A stretch of 64,000 nucleotides of DNA. It comes from Psychrobacter sp. JCM 18903 (GTDB lineage Bacteria > Pseudomonadota > Gammaproteobacteria > Pseudomonadales > Moraxellaceae). Below are positions 30,193 to 38,405 of this stretch, in pieces (position 1 is the first letter of the stretch; every line of letters starts with the position of its first letter). The stretch lies in contig NZ_BAWJ01000012.1 in the NCBI RefSeq assembly GCF_000586475.1, positions 51,179 to 115,178 of the forward strand. Direction: 5' to 3'. Below the pieces are notes generated by a model. That model was not told the DNA's origin. It searched no databases and saw only the letters and a program-made list of their open reading frames with translations. The position numbers were made by a program, and so were the translations under genes.

Positions 30193-31976
30193 GTACAGAT
30201 TACAATAATAAAACGGCAAAGGAAAAAGTCCATTCTGCAATAATTACTGGCATAACCGCGCCTTATAAAACTGATCTATTTACGCGTATCGTCTCCTTGA
30301 GTCCGACATTTTTACTGCTGCTACTGATATTACCGGTACTCGGTGGTTTGGTTTGCGTGCTGTTGCCTGCCTTTAGCTGGGTGCTTGCACTTGAGCAAAC
30401 GACTGTTAGTCTACAAGGCTTTCATGATCTTTGGCAGACGCCTGGTCTTACTCAAATGGTTGCTTTAAGCATCGCTACTGGATTAATCAGCACGCTACTC
30501 GCTTTTGTCATGACCTTAATGATATTGGCGGCATTTTTTAATAGCGTTTGGCTGAACCGTATTGAGCATTTACTTAGTCCAATCTTGGTCATTCCTCATG
30601 CAGCAGCAGCCATCGCCGTTGGTTTTTTAATTGCGCCTTCTGGTATGTTTTCACGCCTTATATCACCATGGCTAAGTGGCTGGGAATTGGCTCCAGACGG
30701 TATATTTCCACATGACCCCTACGGCATCAGTATTATCTTAGGTTTAACCTTAAAAGAGCTGCCATTTTTATTACTCATGGCACTAGGCGCTTTGGCACAA
30801 CCAGAGCTTGGTAAAAAGCTACGGCGGCAGTATAAAGTCGCGCTAAATCTCGGCTATTACCCCATTACTGCCTTTTTTAAAGCGGTACTTCCTGTCCTCT
30901 ATCCTTTTTTACGTTTGCCTATCTTAGCCGTGCTTGCCTATGCCAGTGCCAGTGTCGAGATGCCATTGATACTCGGTCCAAACACGCCGCCAACACTGGC
31001 GGTCACTATCATGCAATGGTTTAACGATGTTGATTTAAACTTACGTATAAAAGCCTCGGCGGGCGCGTTATTACAGCTGGCGTTGACGGGTGGTTTAATC
31101 GCTTTGTGGCTGGGTGCTGAGAAAGCGATAAAAACTTGCTTTAATGGCACGTTGATAAATGGTAAGCGCCACTATGCCGATGTCATATGGCAAAAAATCA
31201 CCGCAGCGTTGACCACTGTGGTAATTGGCTTTATCTTGCTAGCGCTCATTGGTCTAGCAATGTGGTCAGTGGCTGGTTTTTGGCGCTTTCCCGCCGTATT
31301 GCCAGAGCAGTTGGTGTTATTGCACTTCCAAAGTGCCTTTACGCAAATGGGTACGCCGTTATTTAATACCATTACAATCGGTATCGTGAGTACGGTATTT
31401 GCCATTATGCTGACTTTATTGTGTTTAGAAGCGGAGCAATTAAGTAAAAAACCACTCTCAACATTTACCAGTTTCATTATCTATTTTCCGCTGTTAGTGC
31501 CCAGCATTGCCTTTTTATTTGGGTTAGTTTGGCTACAGCAACTGCTGAATAATCAAACAGCGTTTTTTAATGTGGCATTTACCCATCTGCTCTTTGTGCT
31601 GCCCTATGTGTTTTTATCGCTTGCCAGTAGTTACAGGCGTCTAGACCCTCGTTTTGCTCATGTAGCCGCGAGCCTTGGTGCAACTCCTGCTAGAGTATTT
31701 TTGCAGGTGAAATTACCACAACTGTTTGCGCCGATTTTGATTGCCATTGCTCTTGGTCTAGCGATTAGCTTCGGTCAATATTTACCGACATTATTAGCAG
31801 GTGGCGGACGTATCGCCACCATCACCACAGAAGCCGTAACCCTCGCTAATGGTGCCAGTAGACGCACCAGTGCGGTGTATGCCATCATCCAAATGGCGCT
31901 ACCGTTAATTGGCTTTATATTGGCGTGGGTATTGCCAAAGTACTTCTTTAAAAGTGGTAAAAATAGCAGCCGTTAA
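30189..31976 (+). CDS. ynjC: ABC transporter permease, YnjC-like (two fused permease halves)
   Basis: This is an inner-membrane protein of 595 residues with about 12 transmembrane segments arranged as two binding-protein-dependent permease units. Each has an EAA-like cytoplasmic loop: the first near KLRRQYKVALNLGYYPITAF and the second near HVAASLGATPARVFLQVKLP. It starts at an ATG overlapping the ynjB stop. It should form the membrane pore with the YnjB-like binding protein and the YnjD-like ATPase. An atypical hydrophilic N-terminus of about 35 residues precedes the first helix. Confidence 0.9.
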   Translation: MSTDYNNKTAKEKVHSAIITGITAPYKTDLFTRIVSLSPTFLLLLLILPVLGGLVCVLLPAFSWVLALEQTTVSLQGFHDLWQTPGLTQMVALSIATGLISTLLAFVMTLMILAAFFNSVWLNRIEHLLSPILVIPHAAAAIAVGFLIAPSGMFSRLISPWLSGWELAPDGIFPHDPYGISIILGLTLKELPFLLLMALGALAQPELGKKLRRQYKVALNLGYYPITAFFKAVLPVLYPFLRLPILAVLAYASASVEMPLILGPNTPPTLAVTIMQWFNDVDLNLRIKASAGALLQLALTGGLIALWLGAEKAIKTCFNGTLINGKRHYADVIWQKITAALTTVVIGFILLALIGLAMWSVAGFWRFPAVLPEQLVLLHFQSAFTQMGTPLFNTITIGIVSTVFAIMLTLLCLEAEQLSKKPLSTFTSFIIYFPLLVPSIAFLFGLVWLQQLLNNQTAFFNVAFTHLLFVLPYVFLSLASSYRRLDPRFAHVAASLGATPARVFLQVKLPQLFAPILIAIALGLAISFGQYLPTLLAGGGRIATITTEAVTLANGASRRTSAVYAIIQMALPLIGFILAWVLPKYFFKSGKNSSR

Positions 31977-32076
31977 AACTGTTTTTTAAAATACATTCGT
32001 TTTGAAGAGCACTGATTCTAAATAGCACTGATTTTGAAAAACAACTCATTATAAAAACGCAGATAAAGGGCTCTTG

Positions 32077-32707
32077 ATGCAATCCTCTTTACAGATAAAA
32101 AACTTGCAGTTATATCGACAAGGCGAGCTACTACTCAGTAGATGAGCAGATTGCTGGTGGTGAAATACTAACCATCATGGGTCCATCTGGCAGTGGTAAA
32201 TCAAGCTTATTGAACTGGCTAACAGGTACTTTACCAAACGGTTTTAACGCTACTGGTGAGGTTTGGTTAAATGATGAAAAGGTAAGCCATCTGCCGACGC
32301 ACCTGCGTCATATTGGGGTACTGTATCAAGATGCCCTACTGTTTTCGCATTTATCGGTCGCAGGTAATATTGCTTTTGCGATGCCTAAAAGTGATAGAAA
32401 ACAGCGCCGTAAAAAAATAGAGCAGGCACTTGAACAAGTTAGTTTAGCAGGCATGGGAAATCGCCATCCCGATAATTTATCGGGCGGACAACAAGCACGA
32501 GTGGCGCTACTGCGCACCTTGCTCAGCGCACCAAAAGCGATACTACTCGATGAGCCTTTTAGCAAGCTTGATACCCAACTTCGAGTAGATACGCGGCAAC
32601 TGGTATTTGAGCAAATTCGCACTCATAAACTTCCCGCCATCATGGTCACCCACGATTATAGCGATGCCGAAGCCGCAAACGGTAAAGTCATTCATTTAGA
32701 ACTGTAG
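32077..32707 (+). CDS. ynjD: ABC transporter ATP-binding protein, YnjD-like (frame broken)
   Basis: This is a short ATPase of about 210 residues, the usual YnjD length. The ATG at 32077 has AAAGGG 6 bases upstream and begins a frame reading LQIKNLQLYRQGELLLS. The main domain, with [26 protein letters not shown] and AILLDEPFSKLD, lies in another frame from about 32142. The shift needs two added bases (or one removed) near 32138-32142; loss of one GT unit from AGTGTAGAT would explain it. It lies 100 bases after the permease gene in the same cluster and should energise the YnjB/YnjC importer. Confidence 0.85.
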
Positions 32708-32771
32708 TTTTAGAGTTATCGTTTTATACATAAAGTCTTAAACGTCAAAGCGAAATACAAAAGGCAAGCGC

Positions 32772-33410
32772 ATGCTAGATAAATTTCTTACGCCCATGAT
32801 TAAGCCGATACTAAGCCCTGTCGTCGTTGTCTTGCACAAACGCGGTATTACGGCTGATCAACTCACGGTGGCAGGCTTTTTAATCGGTATGTTAGCGGTG
32901 CCGTTACTCGCATTTGAGCTTTGGTATGGCGCACTGGCAGCCATTGCATTGAATCGTATTTTTGATGGTCTTGATGGCGCTTTAGCCCGTTATGCAAAGC
33001 AAAGCTCTAGCGCAGGCGGCTATTTAGATATTACGCTCGACTTTCTCTTTTATGCCGCCATCCCGCTGGGTTTTATCTTGGCAAATCCTGAACAGAATGC
33101 CATTGCTGGCGCTTTATTACTCGCGACCTTTATTGGCACAGGCTCTAGCTTTTTAGCGTTTGCCATTGCTGCGGAAAAGTTTACACTGGATAAACCACAG
33201 TTTAAATATAAAAGCTTTTATTATTTAAACGGTTTGACTGAGGGCACCGAAACCATCGCACTGTTTGTCGCTTTTTGCCTGTGGCCACAGCACTTTGTAT
33301 TACTCGCCAGCATCTTTGCCACTGCTTGCGCGATTACGATTTTTACCCGTATCCATGGCGGCTACCATACCCTTAAACAGCTAGAAATAGATAAAAATAG
33401 AATAAGTTAA
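32772..33410 (+). CDS. ynjF: CDP-alcohol phosphatidyltransferase family protein, YnjF-like
   Basis: This is an inner-membrane enzyme of 212 residues with about six transmembrane segments. It carries the complete catalytic motif D-G-x2-A-R-x8-G-x3-D-x3-D (DGALARYAKQSSSAGGYLDI, then TLD) in the second helix region. Members transfer a phosphatidyl group from CDP-diacylglycerol to an alcohol. Its place after ynjD matches ynjF in E. coli, whose substrate is unknown. The start has AAAGG 7 bases upstream. It is 10 bases upstream of the sterol-desaturase-family gene, so the two are probably coupled. Confidence 0.88.
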   Translation: MLDKFLTPMIKPILSPVVVVLHKRGITADQLTVAGFLIGMLAVPLLAFELWYGALAAIALNRIFDGLDGALARYAKQSSSAGGYLDITLDFLFYAAIPLGFILANPEQNAIAGALLLATFIGTGSSFLAFAIAAEKFTLDKPQFKYKSFYYLNGLTEGTETIALFVAFCLWPQHFVLLASIFATACAITIFTRIHGGYHTLKQLEIDKNRIS

Positions 33411-33420
33411 GAGGCAGCTA

Positions 33421-34230
33421 ATGACTAACGAAGTATGGTGGCGGCTTGGGTTCTTTTTAAGCATTTTAGTGATTATGATGCTGATAGAATGGCGCATGCC
33501 TGCACGTCAAGCACCGATCAAAAGCAGCAAACGCTGGTTCGCTAACTTTGGCTTGGTTTTTATCTCGTCAGTTATTGCTCGTCTAGCGGTGCCTGTCGGT
33601 CTAACGGCTGTGGCGCTGTATAATCAGCAGCATGGCATTGGTCTATTTAATATCATCAATTTGCCAAGCATTGTCGTCGTCATACTAAGCTTGATATTGC
33701 TCGACATCATCATTTACTGGCAGCATCGATTATTTCACCGCGTGCCTATGCTATGGCGTTTACATAAAGTCCATCACGCTGATGCGCATGTTGATGCCAG
33801 CACAGGGCTTAGGTTTCATCCCATTGAAATCATTTTAAGCATTCTAGTAAAGCTCGTTGCCGTCAGCTTGTTGGGCGTTCCTGCCATCGCCGTATTGATA
33901 TTTGAGATTGCGTTAAATGGCTTAGCGATATTTAACCATGCCAATATTCGCCTGCCACCTGCGCTTGAAAAACCGCTGCGCTTAATATTAATGACGCAGA
34001 TTTTGCACCGTATTCACCATAGCCAACGCGTTAGTGAGACCAACTCAAACTATGGTTTTAGTGTCATTTGGTGGGATTGGATTTTTGGTAGTTATAAGGG
34101 TAAAGCAAAGCAGTCTGATAATGAGCTAGATATTGGGCTAAAAGAATACCCAGCAGCCAAACAAAATGCCTCGCTATGGGGATTGTTAACCATGCCATTT
34201 AGCAATAATTTGGTTAAGAAAAACAAATAA
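33421..34230 (+). CDS. Sterol desaturase / fatty acid hydroxylase superfamily protein
   Basis: This is an integral membrane di-iron oxygenase-like protein of 269 residues with about four to five transmembrane segments. The histidine boxes are visible: HRLFH, HKVHH, NHANI and HRIHH, followed by NSNYGFSVIWWDWIFGSY, a typical C-terminal motif of the superfamily. It lies 10 bases after the YnjF-like gene with GAGG before its ATG. Substrates in this superfamily range from sterols to fatty acids and plasmanyl lipids. The link to a phosphatidyltransferase suggests a lipid substrate, but this is inference. Confidence 0.88.
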   Translation: MTNEVWWRLGFFLSILVIMMLIEWRMPARQAPIKSSKRWFANFGLVFISSVIARLAVPVGLTAVALYNQQHGIGLFNIINLPSIVVVILSLILLDIIIYWQHRLFHRVPMLWRLHKVHHADAHVDASTGLRFHPIEIILSILVKLVAVSLLGVPAIAVLIFEIALNGLAIFNHANIRLPPALEKPLRLILMTQILHRIHHSQRVSETNSNYGFSVIWWDWIFGSYKGKAKQSDNELDIGLKEYPAAKQNASLWGLLTMPFSNNLVKKNK

Positions 34231-34279
34231 CTGTCGTGATGCCGCCTAGCTTTGAATGTAAACGAAATTTACAAACAAC

Positions 34280-34390
34280 TTGAGCATTCTCTCAAATATT
34301 ATTTGAACGATTGCTCAAAATGGATTATAGTGGCTGCAGTTGTTGAGCGACTCACGAAAATCTCACTTATATAATTGAGTACTCACTCAA
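34280..34390. promoter_or_regulatory. Three TTGA-N8-TCAA palindromes upstream of the AhpD-like gene
   Basis: Sites lie at 34280-34295 (TTGAGCATTCTCTCAA), 34303-34318 (TTGAACGATTGCTCAA) and 34375-34390 (TTGAGTACTCACTCAA). They fill the 236-base gap between the desaturase stop and the AhpD-like start, the last one about 77 bases before that start. The same motif stands before tetR and before the DoxX-like gene. They are probable operators of the TetR protein encoded at 35894-36505. Confidence 0.7.
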
Positions 34391-34466
34391 CTATATAATA
34401 GGTTCTCAAGTCGCTTATACACTTACTTTTATAAAAATTCACTAATAATGATTAAAAGGTTTTAAT

Positions 34467-35021
34467 ATGACTGAATTTACCCTACACGACAAAGACACAG
34501 CCCCAGCAGCAAGCAAAGACTTACTTGACGTTTCTATCAAAGCGTTTGGTATGGTACCTAATCTACATGCCGTCATGGCTGAAGCGCCTGGCTTGCTCGA
34601 AGGCTATCAACGTCTGCATCAGTTGTTTTTAGACAGCAGTTTTGATGATGAGGAAGTCACGGTCGTATGGCAAACCATCAACGTCGAACATGAGTGTCAT
34701 TACTGTGTACCCGCTCATACTGGTATCGCAAAAAGCATGAAAGTAGACGACGCCATTACTGAAGCATTACGTAATGAGACACCTCTACCAACTGCAAAAC
34801 TAGAAGCATTACGCGACTTTACGCTATCGGTCGTTCGTGATCGTGGTAATGTAAATGATGACGCAGTGCAAGCGTTCTTAGATGCAGGCTTTACTAAACG
34901 TCAGATTTTGGAAGTGGTTCTTGCAGCGGCTCAAAAAGTGATGAGTAACTACACCAACCATTTGGCCAACACGCCAATCGACAAGCCTTTCCAAAAGTTT
35001 GAATGGCATAAAGCTGTCTAA
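34467..35021 (+). CDS. Carboxymuconolactone decarboxylase / AhpD-like protein
   Basis: This is a 184-residue alpha-helical protein with the AhpD redox motif E-C-H-Y-C-V-P-A-H (NVEHECHYCVPAHTG, about residues 72-86): a CxxC pair with the preceding Glu and following His. It probably acts as a thiol-dependent peroxidase or disulfide reductase in the cytoplasm. The ATG has AAAGG 8 bases upstream. It is followed 28 bases later by a DsbA-family gene, so the two form an operon, controlled by the palindromes upstream. This is not a close match to E. coli YnjA despite lying near the ynj-like cluster. Confidence 0.87.
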   Translation: MTEFTLHDKDTAPAASKDLLDVSIKAFGMVPNLHAVMAEAPGLLEGYQRLHQLFLDSSFDDEEVTVVWQTINVEHECHYCVPAHTGIAKSMKVDDAITEALRNETPLPTAKLEALRDFTLSVVRDRGNVNDDAVQAFLDAGFTKRQILEVVLAAAQKVMSNYTNHLANTPIDKPFQKFEWHKAV

Positions 35022-35049
35022 TTATATAAGAACCAAATAAGGAGCCACT

Positions 35050-35703
35050 ATGAGTAATTTAAAAGAACCATTACGAATAGATATCGTGTCAGACGTGGTC
35101 TGCCCTTGGTGCGCTATCGGCTATAGTCAACTAGCCGAGGCATTAAAACAAACCAACACTCCACACGAGATTCACTGGCATCCATTTGAGTTAAATCCTA
35201 ATACACCGCACGAAGGACGAAACTATCGTGAGCATATCATGGAGAAGTACGGTACGACTGCTGAGGACATTCAAGAGAACCGAGCTAGAATGACAGAAGT
35301 AGGTGCTGAAGCTAGATTTAATTTTCAGTTTACCGATGACTTTCGTACTTACAATACTTTTAATGCGCATCAGTTGCTGCATTGGGCTGATCAACAAGGG
35401 CGTATGCACGAGCTAAAGCAAGCATTGTTCGTCGCACACTTCGTCGATAATCAAAATATATCAGATTATAGTGTGCTTGCCGATGTTGCGGCCGATGTTG
35501 GACTGGATCGTAGCGAAGCATTAGCGGTCTTAGAAGAGCAGCGATTTGCTGCAGCGGTAGAAAAAGAAAAGCAGCATTGGCAGCAACAAGGCATTCAAAG
35601 TGTGCCATCTATGGTTTTCAATGAGCGTCATTTAATTAGCGGCGCACAAGGTATTGAAAATTATAAAAGCATTTTGCAGCAGTTAGCTGACATGCCAGAC
35701 TAA
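35050..35703 (+). CDS. DsbA-family oxidoreductase, FrnE-like
   Basis: This is a cytoplasmic thioredoxin-fold protein of 217 residues without a signal peptide. The active site CPWC is in VVCPWCAIGY (about residues 18-27), and the cis-proline region is GIQSVPSMVFNE near residue 185. FrnE-like proteins act in polyketide processing or in oxidative stress resistance. AAGGAG lies 6 bases before the ATG. It is the second gene of the operon with the AhpD-like protein and shares the TetR control inferred there. A strong terminator follows. Confidence 0.9.
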   Translation: MSNLKEPLRIDIVSDVVCPWCAIGYSQLAEALKQTNTPHEIHWHPFELNPNTPHEGRNYREHIMEKYGTTAEDIQENRARMTEVGAEARFNFQFTDDFRTYNTFNAHQLLHWADQQGRMHELKQALFVAHFVDNQNISDYSVLADVAADVGLDRSEALAVLEEQRFAAAVEKEKQHWQQQGIQSVPSMVFNERHLISGAQGIENYKSILQQLADMPD

Positions 35704-35754
35704 ACCATGAAGTCATGGTTTAGTCTTTAAAGCTGAGAGTTTTAGAAAAGCTAA

Positions 35755-35806
35755 GGGTTAGAGTTACTGTATAGCCCGAGACTATACAGTAACTCTAAAA
35801 CCCTTT
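35755..35806. terminator. Strong terminator between dsbA-like and tetR genes
   Basis: A perfect 15-bp stem, AGAGTTACTGTATAG (35760-35774) with CTATACAGTAACTCT (35782-35796), has a 7-base loop. It extends by GGGTT/AACCC pairs across a small bulge and is followed by TTTTTT. A second, smaller perfect hairpin overlaps the preceding stop (35700-35723). Confidence 0.88.
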
Positions 35807-35893
35807 TTTCATACCAAAAACATCTTAGCAATCAGCCTTACTTAATCGGCAATAACCCTTTAGCAGTGCTTATTTGCAAATAGTCAACATGCA

Positions 35894-36505
35894 CTACTCG
35901 CCAACAGGCTCATCAATACGCAGCGCTTCTATAGAGAGCGCCATATCTTCAGCCAACGCTTGCACCGCTGCACTCTCGACATCACGCTGCGCAAAAGCAC
36001 GCAGCCCCATGATTTCCGCCTGTAGTCGTCGTCCAAGCCTAGTCGGATCCAACTTACTATCCAATTCACCCAGCCGCTGTGCTTCGTTAAAGTAATTTAT
36101 AAAACGCAGCTCCATACCTGCCAGCAGCATTTCAACTTTTTGTAGCGCTGTCTGCTCACGAGCACCAAGCTCCAGTAAGCTTTTGACCAACATGCAAGCC
36201 TGACTCGGCAGCCCTTTATCACGAATACCGCCCAGCTGACGCACGAAAGCGGCTAACCCCAACAGCGGCGATTGATAAGCGCCCATTACCCGCTCAAGCT
36301 CACTCAAACCTAGGCGAGCATAGTAGTCTAACGCTTCTTGAAATAATCCATCTTTACTGCCAAACGCAGCGTAAATGCTTCCTGGACGCATATCGAGCGC
36401 CTCTTCTATGTCTTTTAACGAAGTAGCATGAAAGCCTTTTTGCCAAAAAAGCTGTAACGCGCGTTCTAAGGCATCCTGACGGTTATAAAGTGCGGTACGT
36501 GACAT
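35894..36505 (-). CDS. TetR/AcrR-family transcriptional regulator
   Basis: The protein has 203 residues. The N-terminal helix-turn-helix reads FWQKGFHATSLKDIEEALDM followed by GSIYAAFGSKDGLF, the standard TetR recognition helix. The ligand domain contains a cysteine in QACMLVKSLLELG at the position where several electrophile-sensing TetR proteins keep a sensor cysteine. A TTGA-N8-TCAA palindrome lies 57 bases upstream of its start, suggesting autoregulation, and identical-type sites precede the AhpD/FrnE operon and the DoxX-like gene. It is probably a thiol or electrophile stress repressor; the inducer is unknown. Confidence 0.85.
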   Translation of the reverse strand: MSRTALYNRQDALERALQLFWQKGFHATSLKDIEEALDMRPGSIYAAFGSKDGLFQEALDYYARLGLSELERVMGAYQSPLLGLAAFVRQLGGIRDKGLPSQACMLVKSLLELGAREQTALQKVEMLLAGMELRFINYFNEAQRLGELDSKLDPTRLGRRLQAEIMGLRAFAQRDVESAAVQALAEDMALSIEALRIDEPVGE

Positions 36506-36561
36506 AGTTTTTCCATCTCAAAAGCTGTAATCTCATATAAAAATAAGCACAGCGATAAAAT

Positions 36562-36577
36562 TTGAATGATTGCTCAA
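36562..36577. promoter_or_regulatory. TTGA-N8-TCAA palindrome at the tetR promoter
   Basis: TTGAATGATTGCTCAA differs by one base from the site at 34303-34318. It lies 57 bases upstream of the tetR start, as expected for an autoregulatory operator. Confidence 0.65.
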
Positions 36578-36627
36578 TTTTATATCGAATGGCATTCTTA
36601 GTCCAGTAAAGTTAATTTACAAAGCAA

Positions 36628-36675
36628 ATATCTTATTTAGCCATTGGTAACAATGTCACTGGCTAAATAAGATAT
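36628..36675 (-). terminator. Perfect 16-bp inverted repeat after the aldehyde dehydrogenase
   Basis: ATATCTTATTTAGCCA (36628-36643) pairs exactly with TGGCTAAATAAGATAT (36660-36675) around a 16-base loop. It lies 16 bases after the aldehyde dehydrogenase stop on the minus strand. The T run is weak, so it may instead be an mRNA-stabilising hairpin. Confidence 0.55.
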
Positions 36676-36690
36676 GAAAGCACCCAACGT

Positions 36691-38226
36691 TTAATGACTC
36701 AACAGCACATGCTTACTTTTTTGATACGCAGACAAGCCATCTACGCCCAGCTCACGACCGATACCGCTTTGCTTAAAGCCGCCCCATCCTGACTCTGGCA
36801 GTACAATTTGTTGCTCATTGATCCAGATATGACCTGCTTGAATCTGTAGCGCCATCTCTACGGCCGCCGTTTCATCAGCGCTGACAATGCTCGCGGCCAA
36901 AGCAAACTGGCTATCATTGGCTAAAGAAATCGCCTCTGCATGGTCGGTAAACGTTTGACTCACTAGTACCGGCCCAAAAACCTCTTCTGTCCATAACTGA
37001 CTGGTCACTGGAACATTGGTATAAATCGTCGGCATCACAAAATACCCTTGCCGATTTAAGACCTCACCACCTGTGAGACAAGTCAGGTTTTCGGCAGCAG
37101 CAAGGTCGAAATATTTTTTTACTTGATTTAGTTGCTGCTCACTAACCAGTGAACCCATTTGCGTATCAGTGTCAAAGCCATCACCGATTTTCAGACTTTC
37201 TGTCTTAACTTTTAATGTGTCGAACAACGACTGAGCAATGCTTTCATGAACAAGCAGTCTTGAGGTGGCTGAACAGATCTGACCGGCATTGGTAAATATG
37301 CCACCGATGATTAAATCACAAGCGTGGTCGATATCAGCATCTGCACATACGACGATGGCTGACTTACCGCCCAGCTCTAGGCTGATATCCTTGATACCTT
37401 TTGCCGCTTGGCTCATTACCTTTTCACCAACGGCGTTGCTACCAGTAAAAGAAATTTTGTCAATTAATGGATGGCAGGTCATGGCAGCGCCCACTTCAGC
37501 TGCACCCGGTAAAATATTAACGACGCCTTTCGGTAGTTTAATAGCAGACAATATATTGCCCAGCATCAACTCTGGCAATAATGTCACCTCGGAGGGCTTT
37601 AATAGTACCGTACAGCCTGCAGCCAATGCAGGGGCTAACTTCCAAGCAGTGGTCACCATTGGGAAATTCCATGGGACAATAAGGGCGCAAATACCAACAG
37701 GCGCATACGTTTTTAGCAAGCGTATGCCTGACTCGCTGGTGGATACCTCCGACCAAGTCGCTTGTTCTGTGATGAGATTGGCATAATAGCGATAGCAGGC
37801 AATGGCATCACTCACGTCTATTTTTGCCTCTTCAATGGGCTTACCGTTATTTAACACAGACAATCCCACCAATTTGTCAAACTGCTGCTCCATCGTCTCG
37901 GCAATGGCATTGAGATACGATGCACGCGCGCTTACGTCGGTTTGCGACCAAGATGGGTACGCCGCAGAAGCCGCATTGACTGCCATTTCTACCTGTGTCT
38001 TGGTACACAATCGAGTGGTAGCGATGATTGTTCCCGAATTTGAATCATATAAATCATAACTTGAATCATGATTCGAATCATAGCTATCAGAATCAGCAGT
38101 ATCGGTAGCAGGTGCTTCAATAGTCATCCATTTGCCATCTATATAGGCTGCATTTAACATCACTTCATCTTGAACCGTTTGTATGGCGCTTTCTCTCGTT
38201 AAAATGTTAGCATTCGTCATTTCCAT
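36691..38226 (-). CDS. NAD(P)-dependent aldehyde dehydrogenase
   Basis: This is a cytoplasmic aldehyde dehydrogenase of about 511 residues. The cofactor region contains VPWNFPMVTTAWKLAPALAAG and the FTGS motif. The general base Glu is in LELGGKSA and the catalytic Cys in NAGQICSATSRL. An unusual asparagine/serine/aspartate/tyrosine-rich insertion (about residues 45-65) lies near the N-terminus. The start is the ATG at 38226; a TTG at 38235 is in frame but poorly placed relative to AAGG. The gene ends a minus-strand operon with guanidinobutyrase and a 2-ketoarginine decarboxylase. Its expected job is to oxidise 4-guanidinobutyraldehyde to 4-guanidinobutanoate, the KauB step. It resembles betaine-aldehyde dehydrogenases, so the substrate is inferred. 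Confidence 0.87.
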   Translation of the reverse strand: MEMTNANILTRESAIQTVQDEVMLNAAYIDGKWMTIEAPATDTADSDSYDSNHDSSYDLYDSNSGTIIATTRLCTKTQVEMAVNAASAAYPSWSQTDVSARASYLNAIAETMEQQFDKLVGLSVLNNGKPIEEAKIDVSDAIACYRYYANLITEQATWSEVSTSESGIRLLKTYAPVGICALIVPWNFPMVTTAWKLAPALAAGCTVLLKPSEVTLLPELMLGNILSAIKLPKGVVNILPGAAEVGAAMTCHPLIDKISFTGSNAVGEKVMSQAAKGIKDISLELGGKSAIVVCADADIDHACDLIIGGIFTNAGQICSATSRLLVHESIAQSLFDTLKVKTESLKIGDGFDTDTQMGSLVSEQQLNQVKKYFDLAAAENLTCLTGGEVLNRQGYFVMPTIYTNVPVTSQLWTEEVFGPVLVSQTFTDHAEAISLANDSQFALAASIVSADETAAVEMALQIQAGHIWINEQQIVLPESGWGGFKQSGIGRELGVDGLSAYQKSKHVLLSH

Positions 38227-38405
38227 GATGGTCAATTACCTTATATGGTTTGATATAATTGTTGTTATACCTATTGTCTTTAATTGTATTTATAAGTGTC
38301 TCTGTCAATCATTGGCTAAATAATCGGTTTATCTAACTAAAGAATAAACCAATTATTTGGCACATTATCGTTATGCTAGAGGCTGGGTTGATATTGGCTA
38401 CATGG

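Noticed and set aside
34467..35021. Assigning the AhpD-like gene as ynjA because it lies near the ynjBCDF-like cluster
   Set aside because: The sequence around the CxxC motif and the length pattern do not resemble E. coli YnjA, and the gene has its own promoter region with TetR-type operators.
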